Shown here: in pieces, positions 50,754 through 60,515 of the stretch
Position numbering within the stretch: the first letter of the stretch is position 1
Layout of the letters: the number at the start of each line of letters is the position of its first letter
From: Lachnospiraceae bacterium
Lineage (GTDB): Bacteria; Bacillota; Clostridia; Lachnospirales; Lachnospiraceae
Reading direction: 5' to 3'
NCBI GenBank assembly: GCA_021770245.1
Contig: JAETRI010000007.1
Span: 1-64,000 of the forward strand
DNA length: 64,000 nucleotides
The notes under the pieces: model-generated
Database searches by the model: none
The model's input: the letters and a program-made list of their open reading frames with translations, nothing else
What the model was told of the DNA's origin: nothing
Position numbers and translations under genes: made by a program

Positions 50754-53015
50754 ATGTGGAGAGATTATTCGGCTGATTTTATTAAAAACAATCCTTCCTT
50801 CGGGCGTGCCGTGAAGCTCTCGGCCTTCCTTTCGGCCCTGCTTTTGTCGCTGCTTGTCGGACTGCTTTATAATGCATGGAAATACGAGGTTGAGAGGATC
50901 GAGTTGGAGGAAGGCGGATGGCATAGCCGCCTGACCGGGGAGATCGATCCGGAAACGATAGAAGCCGTCAAAAATTTTGCCCACATCAGAGAGGTGGCGG
51001 TAACGGACGCTGCCCCCTCCCGGAAGGCGGCTTTGGACGGCAAAAGGGAAAACGGAGGGACGGAAACAAGCATCGAACTGTATTTTGACGATTACGGAGC
51101 CGTTTTTTCCGATACGCCCCGGATCGCCGGGCTGGCCGGGATTCCGCCGGAGGGGGTGGAGTATCACTATTCGCTTTTGGCGATGTATCTGGTCCGAGGC
51201 GAAGGGGACAGGGCGCCCAGGCTGGTGTTTCCGCTGTTTTTTTTGATTACGGCGCTGGCATCGTTTTCGCTGATCGTGATCATACACAATTCCTTCGCGG
51301 TTTCCATGAACGCGCGAATCCATCAGTTCGGCATCTTTTCCAGTATCGGCGCCACGCCAAAGCAGATCCGCGCCTGCCTTTTGCAGGAGGCGGCTGCCCT
51401 TTGTGCCCTGCCGGTATTGGCCGGAAACCTGCTCGGCATTGCCGGCGGCATGGGAGTGATACAGCTGTCCAACCTCCTGCTGGGAAGCGACGTCCCGGGG
51501 CGGCATAAACCGGTTTTCGGGATCCATCCGCTGGTTTTGACATTGACACTTCTGATCACGGCGGCGACGATCGGGATTTCCGCCTGGCTGCCTGCCGGGA
51601 AACTTGGCAGGATGACCCCGCTGGAGGCCATCCGGAATCCGGGGGAGTTGGAGCTTGGGCGAAGAAGAAGCTCTCCCGTCCTGGCTCTTATGTTTGGGCT
51701 GGAGGGAGAATTGGCCGGCAATGCATTAAAGGCGCAGCGAAGGGCCCTGCGGACGGCTTCACTCTCGCTCATTTTCTCGTTCCTGGCATTTACGATGATG
51801 CAATGCTTCTTTTCCCTTTCCGGGATCAGCACAAGGGAAACCTATTTTGAAAAGTATCAGGACGTATGGGACGTGATGGTTACGGTGAAGGAGGCTGGGG
51901 CGGACACCTTTGGGGAGGCGGAGGCAGTCCGGGGGCTTTCCGGCGTGGAAAGTGCCGTCGTCTATCAGAGAGCGTTGGCAAAGAGGATCGTTACGGAGGA
52001 GGAGATGAGCGAAGAAATGAAGTCCCTCGGCGGCTTTTCCCATGCTTCCGGGCGGGACGTGACGCAATCCCTCGGCGGATGGCTGGTAAATTCCCCGGTT
52101 GTGATACTGGACGATAGCAGCTTTTGGGCCTATTGCGAACAGATCGGCATTGCGCCGCGGCTTGACGGCGCGGTGATATTAAACCGGATCCGCGACGTAA
52201 CCAATCCCGATTTCCGGCATCCGGATTTCATGCCCTATCTAAAGACGCCCGGTGCAGGAGAAAAGGTCGTGAGCGTTTTAAGAAAGCCCGGTGATGAGGA
52301 GGCGGCAGCCGAAATCCCGGTTCTGTCCTACACCCGGGAGGTTCCCGCCCTGAGGGAGGAATACGCTACGCTCGATTACTATGAGCTGGTGCATTTCCTT
52401 CCGGCATCCCTTTGGAGAAAGATCGGGGGACGAATCGGAGGGACGAAGGAGGATGTCCGCATCTGCGTTTTGGGCAGAGAAAATGTGACGGCACAGGAGC
52501 TGGATCTCCTGCAGGAGGGGATCGAAGAGCTGATCGATCGGAAATATACCGCAGAGTATGAGAACCGGATGCGGGAATATGAGACGAACGATAAACAGAT
52601 AGCGGGGCTGAAGGCCGTTTTCGGAGGCTTCTGCATCCTGCTTGCGGTCATTGGGATCGGCAATGTGTTTTCCAATACATTAGGCTTTGCGCGTCAAAGG
52701 AAAAGAGAATTTGCGAGATATCTGTCCGTGGGGCTCACGCCCGGGGAAATGCGGAAGATGTTTTGCATCGAGGCGCTGGTTCTGGCCGTCCGTCCCGTTG
52801 TGATTACCCTTCCGCTGTCGGCCGCGGCATCGGGAACTATGCTGAAGATGAGTTATGTGGGGGTGGAGGAATTCCTGGCCGAAATGCCGTTGGTTCCGAT
52901 CGGTATTTTCATGCTGGCGATCTTAGGCTCCGTGGCCCTGGCATATCTTCCGGCCTGGCGGAGCGTGAACAAAATCAACCTGGCGGAAGTACTCAGGGAT
53001 GATACGATGATGTGA
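50754..53015 (+). CDS. FtsX-family ABC permease
   Basis: A protein of 753 residues with two FtsX domains: helix 1 near 21-42, a first extracellular region to about 150, three helices to about 290 (HNSFAVSMNARIHQFGIFSSIGATPKQI), a further helix near 340, a large extracellular domain (about 355-600), and three final helices. It fits permeases that, with an ATPase and a two-component pair, sense or remove antimicrobial peptides. The last gene of the module, followed directly by a convergent LacI gene. Confidence 0.9.
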   Translation: MWRDYSADFIKNNPSFGRAVKLSAFLSALLLSLLVGLLYNAWKYEVERIELEEGGWHSRLTGEIDPETIEAVKNFAHIREVAVTDAAPSRKAALDGKRENGGTETSIELYFDDYGAVFSDTPRIAGLAGIPPEGVEYHYSLLAMYLVRGEGDRAPRLVFPLFFLITALASFSLIVIIHNSFAVSMNARIHQFGIFSSIGATPKQIRACLLQEAAALCALPVLAGNLLGIAGGMGVIQLSNLLLGSDVPGRHKPVFGIHPLVLTLTLLITAATIGISAWLPAGKLGRMTPLEAIRNPGELELGRRRSSPVLALMFGLEGELAGNALKAQRRALRTASLSLIFSFLAFTMMQCFFSLSGISTRETYFEKYQDVWDVMVTVKEAGADTFGEAEAVRGLSGVESAVVYQRALAKRIVTEEEMSEEMKSLGGFSHASGRDVTQSLGGWLVNSPVVILDDSSFWAYCEQIGIAPRLDGAVILNRIRDVTNPDFRHPDFMPYLKTPGAGEKVVSVLRKPGDEEAAAEIPVLSYTREVPALREEYATLDYYELVHFLPASLWRKIGGRIGGTKEDVRICVLGRENVTAQELDLLQEGIEELIDRKYTAEYENRMREYETNDKQIAGLKAVFGGFCILLAVIGIGNVFSNTLGFARQRKREFARYLSVGLTPGEMRKMFCIEALVLAVRPVVITLPLSAAASGTMLKMSYVGVEEFLAEMPLVPIGIFMLAILGSVALAYLPAWRSVNKINLAEVLRDDTMM

Positions 53016-53029
53016 AAAGGGAAGATGCA

Positions 53030-54010
53030 TTAAGTGGAGCCACGCACGATGATTTCGGTGGCCAGTATGATTTTGGGATTCGGGATGGGGTGGCCCTCGA
53101 TCTGGTCGATGAGCAGGTTACAGCTTTGGTAGCCCAGCTGATAGGTGGGCTGGCTGACCGTGGAGATGGTAGGCACGGTCATGGTGGTAAGGCTCACATT
53201 GTCGAAGCCCATGACGGCAATTTCGGAAGGGATATCTATGTGCAGGGTATGGGCGGCCTTGACTACGGCACAGGCATACACATCGGAGGCGCAGAAAATG
53301 GCGTTGGGTTTCTCACCGGCCGACAGAAGGGAAGTGGCCACCGAAAAGGCCAGGTTGAAATCGATATCCTGCAGATGGGAGATCCATTCCTCGCGGACGG
53401 GAAGCCCCGCGGCGGCGAGCGCGCTTCTAAAGCCCTCCTCCCGCAGGACGGAGTAGCTGTAATTGAGGGAGGAATTCATGAAGGCGATCTGCTTTTTCCC
53501 CACCGAGATGAGATAATTGACGGCATTTTGGGCGGAAGCATAGTCATCGACGGCCACAAAGGGAATATCCTCCTTGCCGTTATATTGGGAACACATGACG
53601 ATGGGATATTTCATGCGGATACTGTCCAACGTCTCGCCGGACGGGATGCTGTGGCAGAAGATGACGCCCTGAAACAGCTTTCCCCCGAGCAGGGCGTCAT
53701 AGGACGCGGGGCTGTCCGCATTCTCGATCTGCTGCAGGAACAGCTGATATCCCCTCCGTTTGGCGGCGGACTGCATTCCCACAATGCACTCGCTGTAGAA
53801 AGGGTTGACAAAATCGGTAAAGCTGGCCAGCAGTATTTTGTTATTGCTGAGCTTGACCTGACAATTCAGATCCTTCATGGCCTGCAGCACCCTGCTGCGG
53901 GTCTCCTCCTTTACCGTCCCGGGCCGGTTGATGACTCTGGAGGCTGTGGCTGTGGATACCCCGGCCTTTTCCGCGATCTGGCTTATGGTGATGTTCTGTG
54001 AAAATGCCAT
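53030..54010 (-). CDS. LacI-family repressor, paralog 1
   Basis: A protein of 326 residues. HTH ITISQIAEKAGVSTATASRVINRPGTV, hinge, and a sugar-binding-protein-like effector domain (NPFYSECIVGMQSAAKRRGYQLFLQQ, AVMGFDNVSLTTMTVPTISTV). It is closely similar throughout to the LacI protein at 55790. Start 54010 follows GGAGG. It lies divergent from the UPF0597 gene and probably represses it through the operator at 54238. Confidence 0.93.
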   Translation of the reverse strand: MAFSQNITISQIAEKAGVSTATASRVINRPGTVKEETRSRVLQAMKDLNCQVKLSNNKILLASFTDFVNPFYSECIVGMQSAAKRRGYQLFLQQIENADSPASYDALLGGKLFQGVIFCHSIPSGETLDSIRMKYPIVMCSQYNGKEDIPFVAVDDYASAQNAVNYLISVGKKQIAFMNSSLNYSYSVLREEGFRSALAAAGLPVREEWISHLQDIDFNLAFSVATSLLSAGEKPNAIFCASDVYACAVVKAAHTLHIDIPSEIAVMGFDNVSLTTMTVPTISTVSQPTYQLGYQSCNLLIDQIEGHPIPNPKIILATEIIVRGST

Positions 54011-54203
54011 GTAAACCTCCATGCTGCTTCTATGGTGTCAAAGCAATATCATTTGTTATCTATACCTCAAAACACAAGGTGTCCATAGGACACCTTGTTC
54101 ACATTTGCATTTCGTTTTGCGATTTCCTGCCCGTTGATACATATGTCTGTATAAAACCTACCATAGTTTGGCAAAAAAATCAAATAGAATGTAGAAGATG
54201 CTG

Positions 54204-54233
54204 TTGACAAAGGGGATATGTGTTTCCTATAAT
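54204..54233 (+). promoter_or_regulatory. Promoter of the UPF0597 gene
   Basis: TTGACA (54204-54209), 18-base spacer, TATAAT (54228-54233). Confidence 0.85.
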
Positions 54234-54237
54234 ATAA

Positions 54238-54263
54238 ATGTAAAAAATACAAGAATTTTACAT
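54238..54263. promoter_or_regulatory. Candidate LacI operator
   Basis: ATGTAAAA, ten bases, TTTTACAT: an 8-bp inverted repeat just after the -10 box, in the position of the transcript start. It shares ATGTAAAAA..TACAAGAA with the site at 57015. Confidence 0.55.
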
Positions 54264-54340
54264 AAAATATGCTCTAATTTACAAACGACAGGAAACGGAC
54301 CGGCCCGAAAACCGGTTCGCGATACGAAAGGAGAAGGATT

Positions 54341-55627
54341 GTGGAAGAATACGCGGCGTATACAAAGATATTGAAGGAACAGCTGATCCCGGCCACGGGA
54401 TGTACGGAGCCTATCGCGCTGGCTTACGCGGCCGCGCTGGCGCGGGGGACGCTGGGGATGCTGCCGGAAAGCGTGGAGGCGGCAGTCAGCGGAAGCATTG
54501 TGAAGAACGTGAAAAGCGTCGTGGTCCCTGCCACCGGAGGGATGAAAGGGATTGATACCGCGGTGGCGGCGGGGATTGTGGCCGGGGACGAGAAAGGCGT
54601 GCTGGAAGTGCTGGCTCACGCACCGGAAGATACGCCCGAACGGATCCGTCAGTTTTTGGAGAGATGCCCGGTAAAGGTGAAACTGGCCGATTCGGAACGG
54701 ATTTTTGATATTTTAATCACCGTGAAAGGCGGCGGCCATATCTGCCGGGTGCGTATCGTGGATACCCATACCAACGTGGTCCTGATCAGCCGGGATGAGG
54801 AAATCCTTCTGGAAAAGACGGTGGCCGAGAAGGAAGAGGCGGAAGAGGAGGTAGCGCTGGAAATCAAAAAGATCGTGGAATATGCCAGGACATGCCGTCT
54901 GGAAGATGTGGAGGAGACGATAGCATGCCAGATCTCCTGTAATTCGGCGCTGTCACAAGAAGGAATGAACGGAGGCTGGGGCGCCGAGATCGGGAAGACG
55001 CTTCTGGCCGGCGAGGAGAACCCGGATGTGGGACTGCGTGCCATGGCGGCCGCGGCCGCAGGTTCGGACGCCAGGATGAGCGGCTGCGAACTTCCTGCCG
55101 TCATAAACTCCGGAAGCGGAAATCAGGGAATCACGATTACGATGCCAATCCTGGAATATGCAAAGGAGCTGGAGACGGGCCGGGAGGAGCTGATCCGTTC
55201 GCTGGTGCTGGCCAATCTGATTGCCGTGCGGATCAAGCAGTCCATTGGGTATCTGTCCGCATACTGCGGGGCGATCTGCGCAGGATGCAGCGCCGCCGCG
55301 GGGATTGCGTATCTGTACGGGGCGGACGAGACGCTGATTGAACATACGGTGGTAAACGGTCTGGCCATTCTTTCCGGGACCATTTGCGACGGGGCCAAGC
55401 CTTCCTGCGCGGCCAAGATCGCCATGGCGGTAAATGCCGGGCTTCTGGGCTTTCATATGGCGCGGAAAGGGAAGGAATTTGTCCACGGGGAAGGAATCAT
55501 TAAAAAAGGGATCGAGAACACCATCGAAGAGGTGGGGGTCCTGAGCCGGGACGGGATGAACATTACCAATCAGGTGATCCTGAATATCATGGTGAAGGAC
55601 GAAAAGGGCAGCGGAGCCCAAAACTGA
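54341..55627 (+). CDS. UPF0597 / L-cysteine desulfidase-like iron-sulfur enzyme
   Basis: A protein of 428 residues. Key blocks: IPATGCTEPIALAYAAA, MSGCELPAVINSGSGNQGI, CGAICAGCSAAAG and CDGAKPSC, whose Cys residues likely hold a [4Fe-4S] cluster. Related enzymes remove sulfide from L-cysteine or act as alpha-subunit-like serine dehydratases. It uses a GTG start after AAAGGAG. It is controlled by its own strong promoter and, by inference, the divergent LacI protein. Confidence 0.88.
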   Translation: MEEYAAYTKILKEQLIPATGCTEPIALAYAAALARGTLGMLPESVEAAVSGSIVKNVKSVVVPATGGMKGIDTAVAAGIVAGDEKGVLEVLAHAPEDTPERIRQFLERCPVKVKLADSERIFDILITVKGGGHICRVRIVDTHTNVVLISRDEEILLEKTVAEKEEAEEEVALEIKKIVEYARTCRLEDVEETIACQISCNSALSQEGMNGGWGAEIGKTLLAGEENPDVGLRAMAAAAAGSDARMSGCELPAVINSGSGNQGITITMPILEYAKELETGREELIRSLVLANLIAVRIKQSIGYLSAYCGAICAGCSAAAGIAYLYGADETLIEHTVVNGLAILSGTICDGAKPSCAAKIAMAVNAGLLGFHMARKGKEFVHGEGIIKKGIENTIEEVGVLSRDGMNITNQVILNIMVKDEKGSGAQN

Positions 55628-55680
55628 AAGGATCAGAGGAGTATGAGGCATTGTATCAGTCGTAATTGCGAGTGATCCAT

Positions 55681-55733
55681 AACGGGAATCGGGGCCGCGG
55701 CGCCAGGAAGGCGCTGCGGCCCCGATTCCCGTT
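55681..55733. terminator. 24-bp hairpin between convergent genes
   Basis: AACGGGAATCGGGGCCGCGG and on (55681-55704), loop AGGAA, partner 55710-55733, one wobble. Probably ends both the UPF0597 and the second LacI transcripts. Confidence 0.75.
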
Positions 55734-55789
55734 TGGGGTTACGCCGGATGAAGCAGATCGGCCGGGGCGGACGCGCGTCCGCTCCGGTT

Positions 55790-56770
55790 TTAGGTGGACT
55801 TGCGGACCACGATATCCGTGGGGAGCACAATCCGTTTCGATACGAGAGGGACATCCTCCAGCTGATCGATGAGCAGGTTGCAGCTCTGCCAGCCCAGCTG
55901 ATACATGGGCTGGCTGACGGTGGAGATGGTGGGGACGGTCATGTTGCACAGATCCACATTGTCGAAACCCATAACGGCCACATCGCCCGGAACCGACAGG
56001 TTCAGCTGGCCGGCGGCTTTGATGACCGCGCTGGCCAGGACGTCGGAGCTGCAGAAAACGGCATCGGGCCGTCCCTCGCCGTCCAGCAGGGTCATGGCCA
56101 TGGAAAACGCCAGATTATAGTCCACCTCGCTCGCATGGGCGATGAGATGGGGCAGGACGGGAAGCCCTGCTTCCTTCAGAGCATCCAGGTAGCCCTGCTC
56201 CCTGTACTGGGAAAAGCTGTAATCCAGCTGTGTATTGAGCATGGCAATCCGCTTTTTCCCGATGGACAATAAATAGGAAACGGCGCTTTTGGCAGCAGCA
56301 TAATCTTCGATGATGACGCATGGGAGATCGTCGGCTTCGTTATATTGGGAGCACATGACGATGGGGTGCCTGGCCAGGATGGAATCCAACAGGGATAGAT
56401 CCGGAAGCGGATGGGTAAATATGACTCCGTGAAAAAAAGAATGATCCATCAGAAAACGATAGGAATCCGGGTTCTTAGGGTTATCGATCTGCTGAAGGAA
56501 AATCTGGTATCCCCGCTTCCATGCCGCTTCCTGCATACCCTGGATGCAGAGGCCATAGAAGGGATTGGTGAAATTGGGGAAGGCTGCGAGGAGAAGCCTG
56601 TTTCCCTCCTGCTTTGCCTGATAGTTTAACTCCTTCATGGCCTGCAGCACCCGTTCCCGTGTGTCGGGTTTGACGGTGTCCGGCCGGTTGATAACGCGCG
56701 AAGCGGTGGCTGTTGAGACCCCTGCCTTTACGGCGATCTGGCGGATTGTGGTGTTCTTGGCTAATGCCAT
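55790..56770 (-). CDS. LacI-family repressor, paralog 2
   Basis: A protein of 326 residues, colinear and strongly similar to the protein at 53030 (shared GVSTATASRVINRP, FLQQI, YPIVMCSQYN or HPIVMCSQYN, TMTVPTISTVSQP). HTH TTIRQIAVKAGVSTATASRVI. Start 56770 has AAAGGAG upstream. It is divergent from the aminopeptidase gene and probably represses it. Confidence 0.93.
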   Translation of the reverse strand: MALAKNTTIRQIAVKAGVSTATASRVINRPDTVKPDTRERVLQAMKELNYQAKQEGNRLLLAAFPNFTNPFYGLCIQGMQEAAWKRGYQIFLQQIDNPKNPDSYRFLMDHSFFHGVIFTHPLPDLSLLDSILARHPIVMCSQYNEADDLPCVIIEDYAAAKSAVSYLLSIGKKRIAMLNTQLDYSFSQYREQGYLDALKEAGLPVLPHLIAHASEVDYNLAFSMAMTLLDGEGRPDAVFCSSDVLASAVIKAAGQLNLSVPGDVAVMGFDNVDLCNMTVPTISTVSQPMYQLGWQSCNLLIDQLEDVPLVSKRIVLPTDIVVRKST

Positions 56771-56981
56771 GGCTGACTCCTTTCACATTTTGGGCTTGTC
56801 CCTTATGTAAAATCACACTGGTTTTATTTATCATATCAAACAAAGTGAATATTTGCAATGAAATTTTTCATAATAACATGTAAAATTTTCAAAATTTATT
56901 GAAAAGAAAGAATATAGAGCGCAAAAAGACGAAAATAAAATAGTTTATCCAAAAAAGTAGTGCAAAATAATGAAAAAAGAA

Positions 56982-57010
56982 TTGACAAACCGGGTCGAAT
57001 TATGTAATAT
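56982..57010 (+). promoter_or_regulatory. Promoter of the aminopeptidase-Opp cluster
   Basis: TTGACA (56982-56987), 17-base spacer, TAATAT (57005-57010). Confidence 0.8.
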
Positions 57011-57014
57011 AAAA

Positions 57015-57028
57015 ATGTAAAAATTACA
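57015..57028. promoter_or_regulatory. Candidate LacI operator
   Basis: TGTAA, AAA, TTACA just after the -10 box; flanked by the same AATATAAA..ATG and CAAGAA sequence as at 54238. Confidence 0.55.
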
Positions 57029-57156
57029 AGAAAAATACAAAATTAATGAAAAATGACAAATTGCTATAAAATCTCCGGCCGCCTGCCGTAAAGACGGCAC
57101 AGGAGGATCGGTTTGGAAGAAAACTTCCATCACTTACGATACGAGGAGGGATAGAA

Positions 57157-58275
57157 ATGAAGGATGCAAGGATTGCCGAACTGGCCAGACAGGTGATCGA
57201 ATATTCCGTTTCATTAAAACAGGGGGAAAAAGTCCTGATCGAAGCCTGGGACGGAGCGGAAGATTTCGTCAATGAGTTTGTGAAAGCGGCGCAGGCCGCA
57301 GGGGGGTATCCCTTTGTATCCCTTCAGAACGCGCAGGTGAACCGGAACTTTATTATGGGAGTCACGGAAGAGTCCATGCAGGTCTGGTATGCCTACCAGG
57401 AGACGCGGATGAAGGACATGGATGCCTATATTTCCATCCGGAAACAGGACAACATCTACGAATACGCGGATATCCCTGCGGACAAGATGGCGATTTACAA
57501 CAAATATCACGGTATGCTCCACTATGGGCATAGGCTCCCGCATACGAAGTGGTGCGTACTGCGTTATCCCAACGGCTCCATGGCCCAGCTGTCGGGTATG
57601 AGTACGGAAGCGTTTGAGGATTTTTACTTTGCGGCAAACTGTATCGATTACAAGCGGCTGAACGAGATTGCCTGTGCGCTGAACAAATTGTGTGCAAAGA
57701 CGGACGAAGTGCACATCGTGGCGCCGGGAACGGACCTGCGTTTCTCCATCAAGGGAATGTGCCAGGAAGAATCCTATTGCGGGATCTTTAACCGGCCCTG
57801 CGGGGAAACGGGGATGAATATCGTACAGGGCACGGCCAACGGGACGATCCGCTATAACATTCCTTCCAGCTTCCAGGGGCTCGTGTTTACCGATGCGGAA
57901 TTGACGCTGAAGGACGGCGTAATAGTGAATGCGGTTTCCAATCACACGGAGGCCATGAACCGCATCCTGGATACGGATCCCGGCGCGAGAAGGATCGGGG
58001 AATTCGCCATCGGATTCAATCCCATGATCACCCGGGCCATCACGGATACCCTGTTTGACGAAAAAATGGCTATGTCCATGCATTTTACGCCCGGAAACGG
58101 AAGAGAGAATAAATCCGCGATCCACTGGGACCTGGTAACCTCTCATGCGCCGGAGATGGGCGGCGGAGAAATCTGGTTTGACGGCGTATTGATCCGCAAG
58201 GACGGCCTGTTTGTGCCAAAGGAGCTGCAGTGTATGAATCCGGAGAACCTGATCCGGGAACTTGAAGCAAAATAG
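57157..58275 (+). CDS. Aminopeptidase, M29 family
   Basis: A protein of 372 residues. The M29 metal-site region is in GEFAIGFNP (Glu), MHFTPGNG (His) and AIHWDLVT (His, Asp), with the N-terminal Rossmann-like part (VLIEAWDGAEDFVNEFVKAA). It frees N-terminal residues from peptides in the cytoplasm. GGAGG precedes the start. First gene of a cluster with a second peptidase and an Opp importer. Confidence 0.92.
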   Translation: MKDARIAELARQVIEYSVSLKQGEKVLIEAWDGAEDFVNEFVKAAQAAGGYPFVSLQNAQVNRNFIMGVTEESMQVWYAYQETRMKDMDAYISIRKQDNIYEYADIPADKMAIYNKYHGMLHYGHRLPHTKWCVLRYPNGSMAQLSGMSTEAFEDFYFAANCIDYKRLNEIACALNKLCAKTDEVHIVAPGTDLRFSIKGMCQEESYCGIFNRPCGETGMNIVQGTANGTIRYNIPSSFQGLVFTDAELTLKDGVIVNAVSNHTEAMNRILDTDPGARRIGEFAIGFNPMITRAITDTLFDEKMAMSMHFTPGNGRENKSAIHWDLVTSHAPEMGGGEIWFDGVLIRKDGLFVPKELQCMNPENLIRELEAK

Positions 58276-58336
58276 AAGGCTGCGGATGAAACGGCAGCGG
58301 CAGAAGAAGCACGCCTGCGTGCGGACGGGAGTCGGG

Positions 58337-59446
58337 ATGAACCAAATCTATTTTGACAGGCTGGTAAAGGAAATAGAAAGACAGGGATTGGATGCGATGC
58401 TGATCGCTCCCTCTCCCGATCTGGGCTTTCTGATCGGACATGTACCGTTGTTCTGCCTGCGCTTCCAGGGGCTGTTTGTGACGAGGGAAGGGGATTGCTT
58501 CTATGTCTGCAACCTTCTGACGGCCGATGAAATGCGTGAGGTTCTTCCTAATAAAAAGGTATACAGCTGGTTTGACGGCGACGGATTTATCGAAACGACG
58601 CGTCAGGCGCTTTCGGAACACGGCCTGATCGGGAAGACCATCGGTGTGAGTTCCGCCGTACGGGCATTTAACCTGTTGGAGATTATGGAAAAAATCGATG
58701 TGCGGTTTGTGAGCGCCAGGGAACTGTGCGCCGAGATCCGGATCCGCAAAACACCGGAGGAGGCTTCCCATATGAACAGGGCCGTACAGATTGCGGTGGA
58801 AGCCATGGAGCGGACGATTCCGCAGATCAGGGCCGGCCTTTATGAAAAGGATGTGCAGGATATTCTGGTGGGCCATATGCGTGCGCTTGGAGCGGAGGCG
58901 GGAAGCGCCATGGTAGCTTCCGGGCCGAACAGTGGTTTTGCCCATTACAATTCCAATACCAGACAGCTGCAGAAGGGGGATACGGTTCTTATCGATTATG
59001 CATGTGTGTATCGGGGGATGCTTTCCGATATCACCAGAACCTTTTTCCTGGAGGAACACGGCGAGAGACAGAAGGAAGTCTATGAGCTGGTAAAGAAATC
59101 CGTCCTGGCTGCCGAACAGGCTCTGGCGGACGGGGAGAGATGGATACCGGCCATCGACAGGGCGGCGCGCCGGGTGATCGAGGAAGGCGGTTACGGAACC
59201 TATTTTACCACCCGCCTGGGGCACGGATTGGGGTATATGCCCCATGAATCGCCGGATATCAAACAGAATAACGAAAGATACCTGGAGCCGGGAATGGCCT
59301 TTACCATAGAGCCGGGCATCTATATGCCGGATGAATTCGGAGTGAGGATTGAAGACTGCCTGATTATGACGCCGGAAGGGGGATTCTCCATCCTCTCCGG
59401 AGGACTTTCCAAGGACTGCCGGGTGATCGGACGGGCAGAAGCGTGA
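58337..59446 (+). CDS. Xaa-Pro peptidase, M24 family
   Basis: A protein of 369 residues with N-terminal creatinase-like domain (about 1-135) and a pita-bread domain. Metal ligands: Asp residues in LIDYACVYRGMLSDITRTFF, His in LGHGLGYMPHE, Glu in FTIEPGIYMP and VRIEDCLIM. It probably releases residues before proline. Start 58337 follows GGGAG; upstream in-frame ATGs (58262, 58286) lack good sites. The gene begins about 60 bases after the aminopeptidase. Confidence 0.9.
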   Translation: MNQIYFDRLVKEIERQGLDAMLIAPSPDLGFLIGHVPLFCLRFQGLFVTREGDCFYVCNLLTADEMREVLPNKKVYSWFDGDGFIETTRQALSEHGLIGKTIGVSSAVRAFNLLEIMEKIDVRFVSARELCAEIRIRKTPEEASHMNRAVQIAVEAMERTIPQIRAGLYEKDVQDILVGHMRALGAEAGSAMVASGPNSGFAHYNSNTRQLQKGDTVLIDYACVYRGMLSDITRTFFLEEHGERQKEVYELVKKSVLAAEQALADGERWIPAIDRAARRVIEEGGYGTYFTTRLGHGLGYMPHESPDIKQNNERYLEPGMAFTIEPGIYMPDEFGVRIEDCLIMTPEGGFSILSGGLSKDCRVIGRAEA

Positions 59447-59514
59447 AGGAACCTCGGTCTCGAAAAAAGGTTGCATAGGAACGGCGCATCCTGCGCGGGG
59501 AAAGGGGAGATCGC

Positions 59515-60462
59515 ATGCGTTGGGGATTCATCGGAACAGGGAGAATTGCGGAACGGATTATGGAGGCCTTTCGGCTGCTGCCGGATTCCCGGGTAGCAGC
59601 GGCCTACAGCCGGAACAAGGAGGCCATGGAGGCCTTTTGCGCCAGGTGGGATATTCCGAAGAGATATGACACCATAGAAGAACTGGCCGGGGATGAGGAA
59701 GTGGACATCCTGTATCTGGCCACTCCGCACATCGTCCATCTGGAGCACTTCCGGAAGGCGGCGGAGGCCGGAAAGCCCATTTTGTGCGAGAAGCCTATGG
59801 GCATGTCAAAGGAGGAAACCCGGGAAATGACGGAGCTGGCGGGGGAAAAGGGGATTTTCCTGATGGAAGGGCTCTGGACACGTTTCTTTCCTATCTATAG
59901 ATGGCTGGAGGAGCTCATGGATTCCGGCAGGATGGGAAGGCCGTACAACGTGATGGCGGATTTCTCTTACCACAGCCCTTATGATCCTGCCCTGCGGTTT
60001 TTCCGAAAGGATCTGGGAGGCGGCTCTATGCGGGGGGCGGGGATCTATCCGCTGTCTCTTGCGGCCGCGGTTTTCGGGTCGGTGCCCTGTGAGATCCAGG
60101 CTATGGCGGATATGAAAAACGGCGTGGACTTGAGAGGGGCGGCCCTGCTTCGTTTCCCCGGGGGCGGCATGGCACAGATCCTGAGCGGTTTTCAGGGAGA
60201 ATCGGTACAGGGAGCGAATATCGCTTTTGAGCGGGGGTCCGTGTGGATCCCGGATTTCTGGCATCCGGACAGGGCCGTCCTGCGGCAGGAGGGCAGGGAA
60301 GAAGTGATCCTGCGCCCGTTTGCCTTCCCGGGTTTTCAGTTTGAGATCGAAGAGGTGGAACGTTGCGTGAAGGAAGGAAAACGGGAAAGCGGGCGTATGA
60401 CCTGGCAGGAAAGCATTGACCTGGCCGGGGCTTTGGACGAGATGTACAGAATGTGGGAGTAA
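59515..60462 (+). CDS. Gfo/Idh/MocA oxidoreductase A
   Basis: A protein of 315 residues. Rossmann motif GFIGTGRIAERIMEAF, the EKPMGM block (catalytic Lys), and C-terminal beta domain with GAGIYPLSLAAAVFG. The family uses NAD(P) to oxidise or reduce sugar or cyclitol hydroxyls. It lies inside a peptide-uptake cluster, next to a second family member. Confidence 0.92.
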   Translation: MRWGFIGTGRIAERIMEAFRLLPDSRVAAAYSRNKEAMEAFCARWDIPKRYDTIEELAGDEEVDILYLATPHIVHLEHFRKAAEAGKPILCEKPMGMSKEETREMTELAGEKGIFLMEGLWTRFFPIYRWLEELMDSGRMGRPYNVMADFSYHSPYDPALRFFRKDLGGGSMRGAGIYPLSLAAAVFGSVPCEIQAMADMKNGVDLRGAALLRFPGGGMAQILSGFQGESVQGANIAFERGSVWIPDFWHPDRAVLRQEGREEVILRPFAFPGFQFEIEEVERCVKEGKRESGRMTWQESIDLAGALDEMYRMWE

Positions 60463-60515
60463 AACGATAGAAGAAAAGCCGCCTGCGGCGGCAGTCAAAG
60501 TAGAGGATAGCGGAA

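Noticed and set aside
53012-54001. Plus-strand reading frame of 329 codons
   Set aside because: Antisense to the LacI gene; Gly- and His-rich as expected from a shadow frame.
58085-59476. Minus-strand reading frame of 463 codons
   Set aside because: Antisense to the M24 peptidase gene, whose metal ligands are all present.
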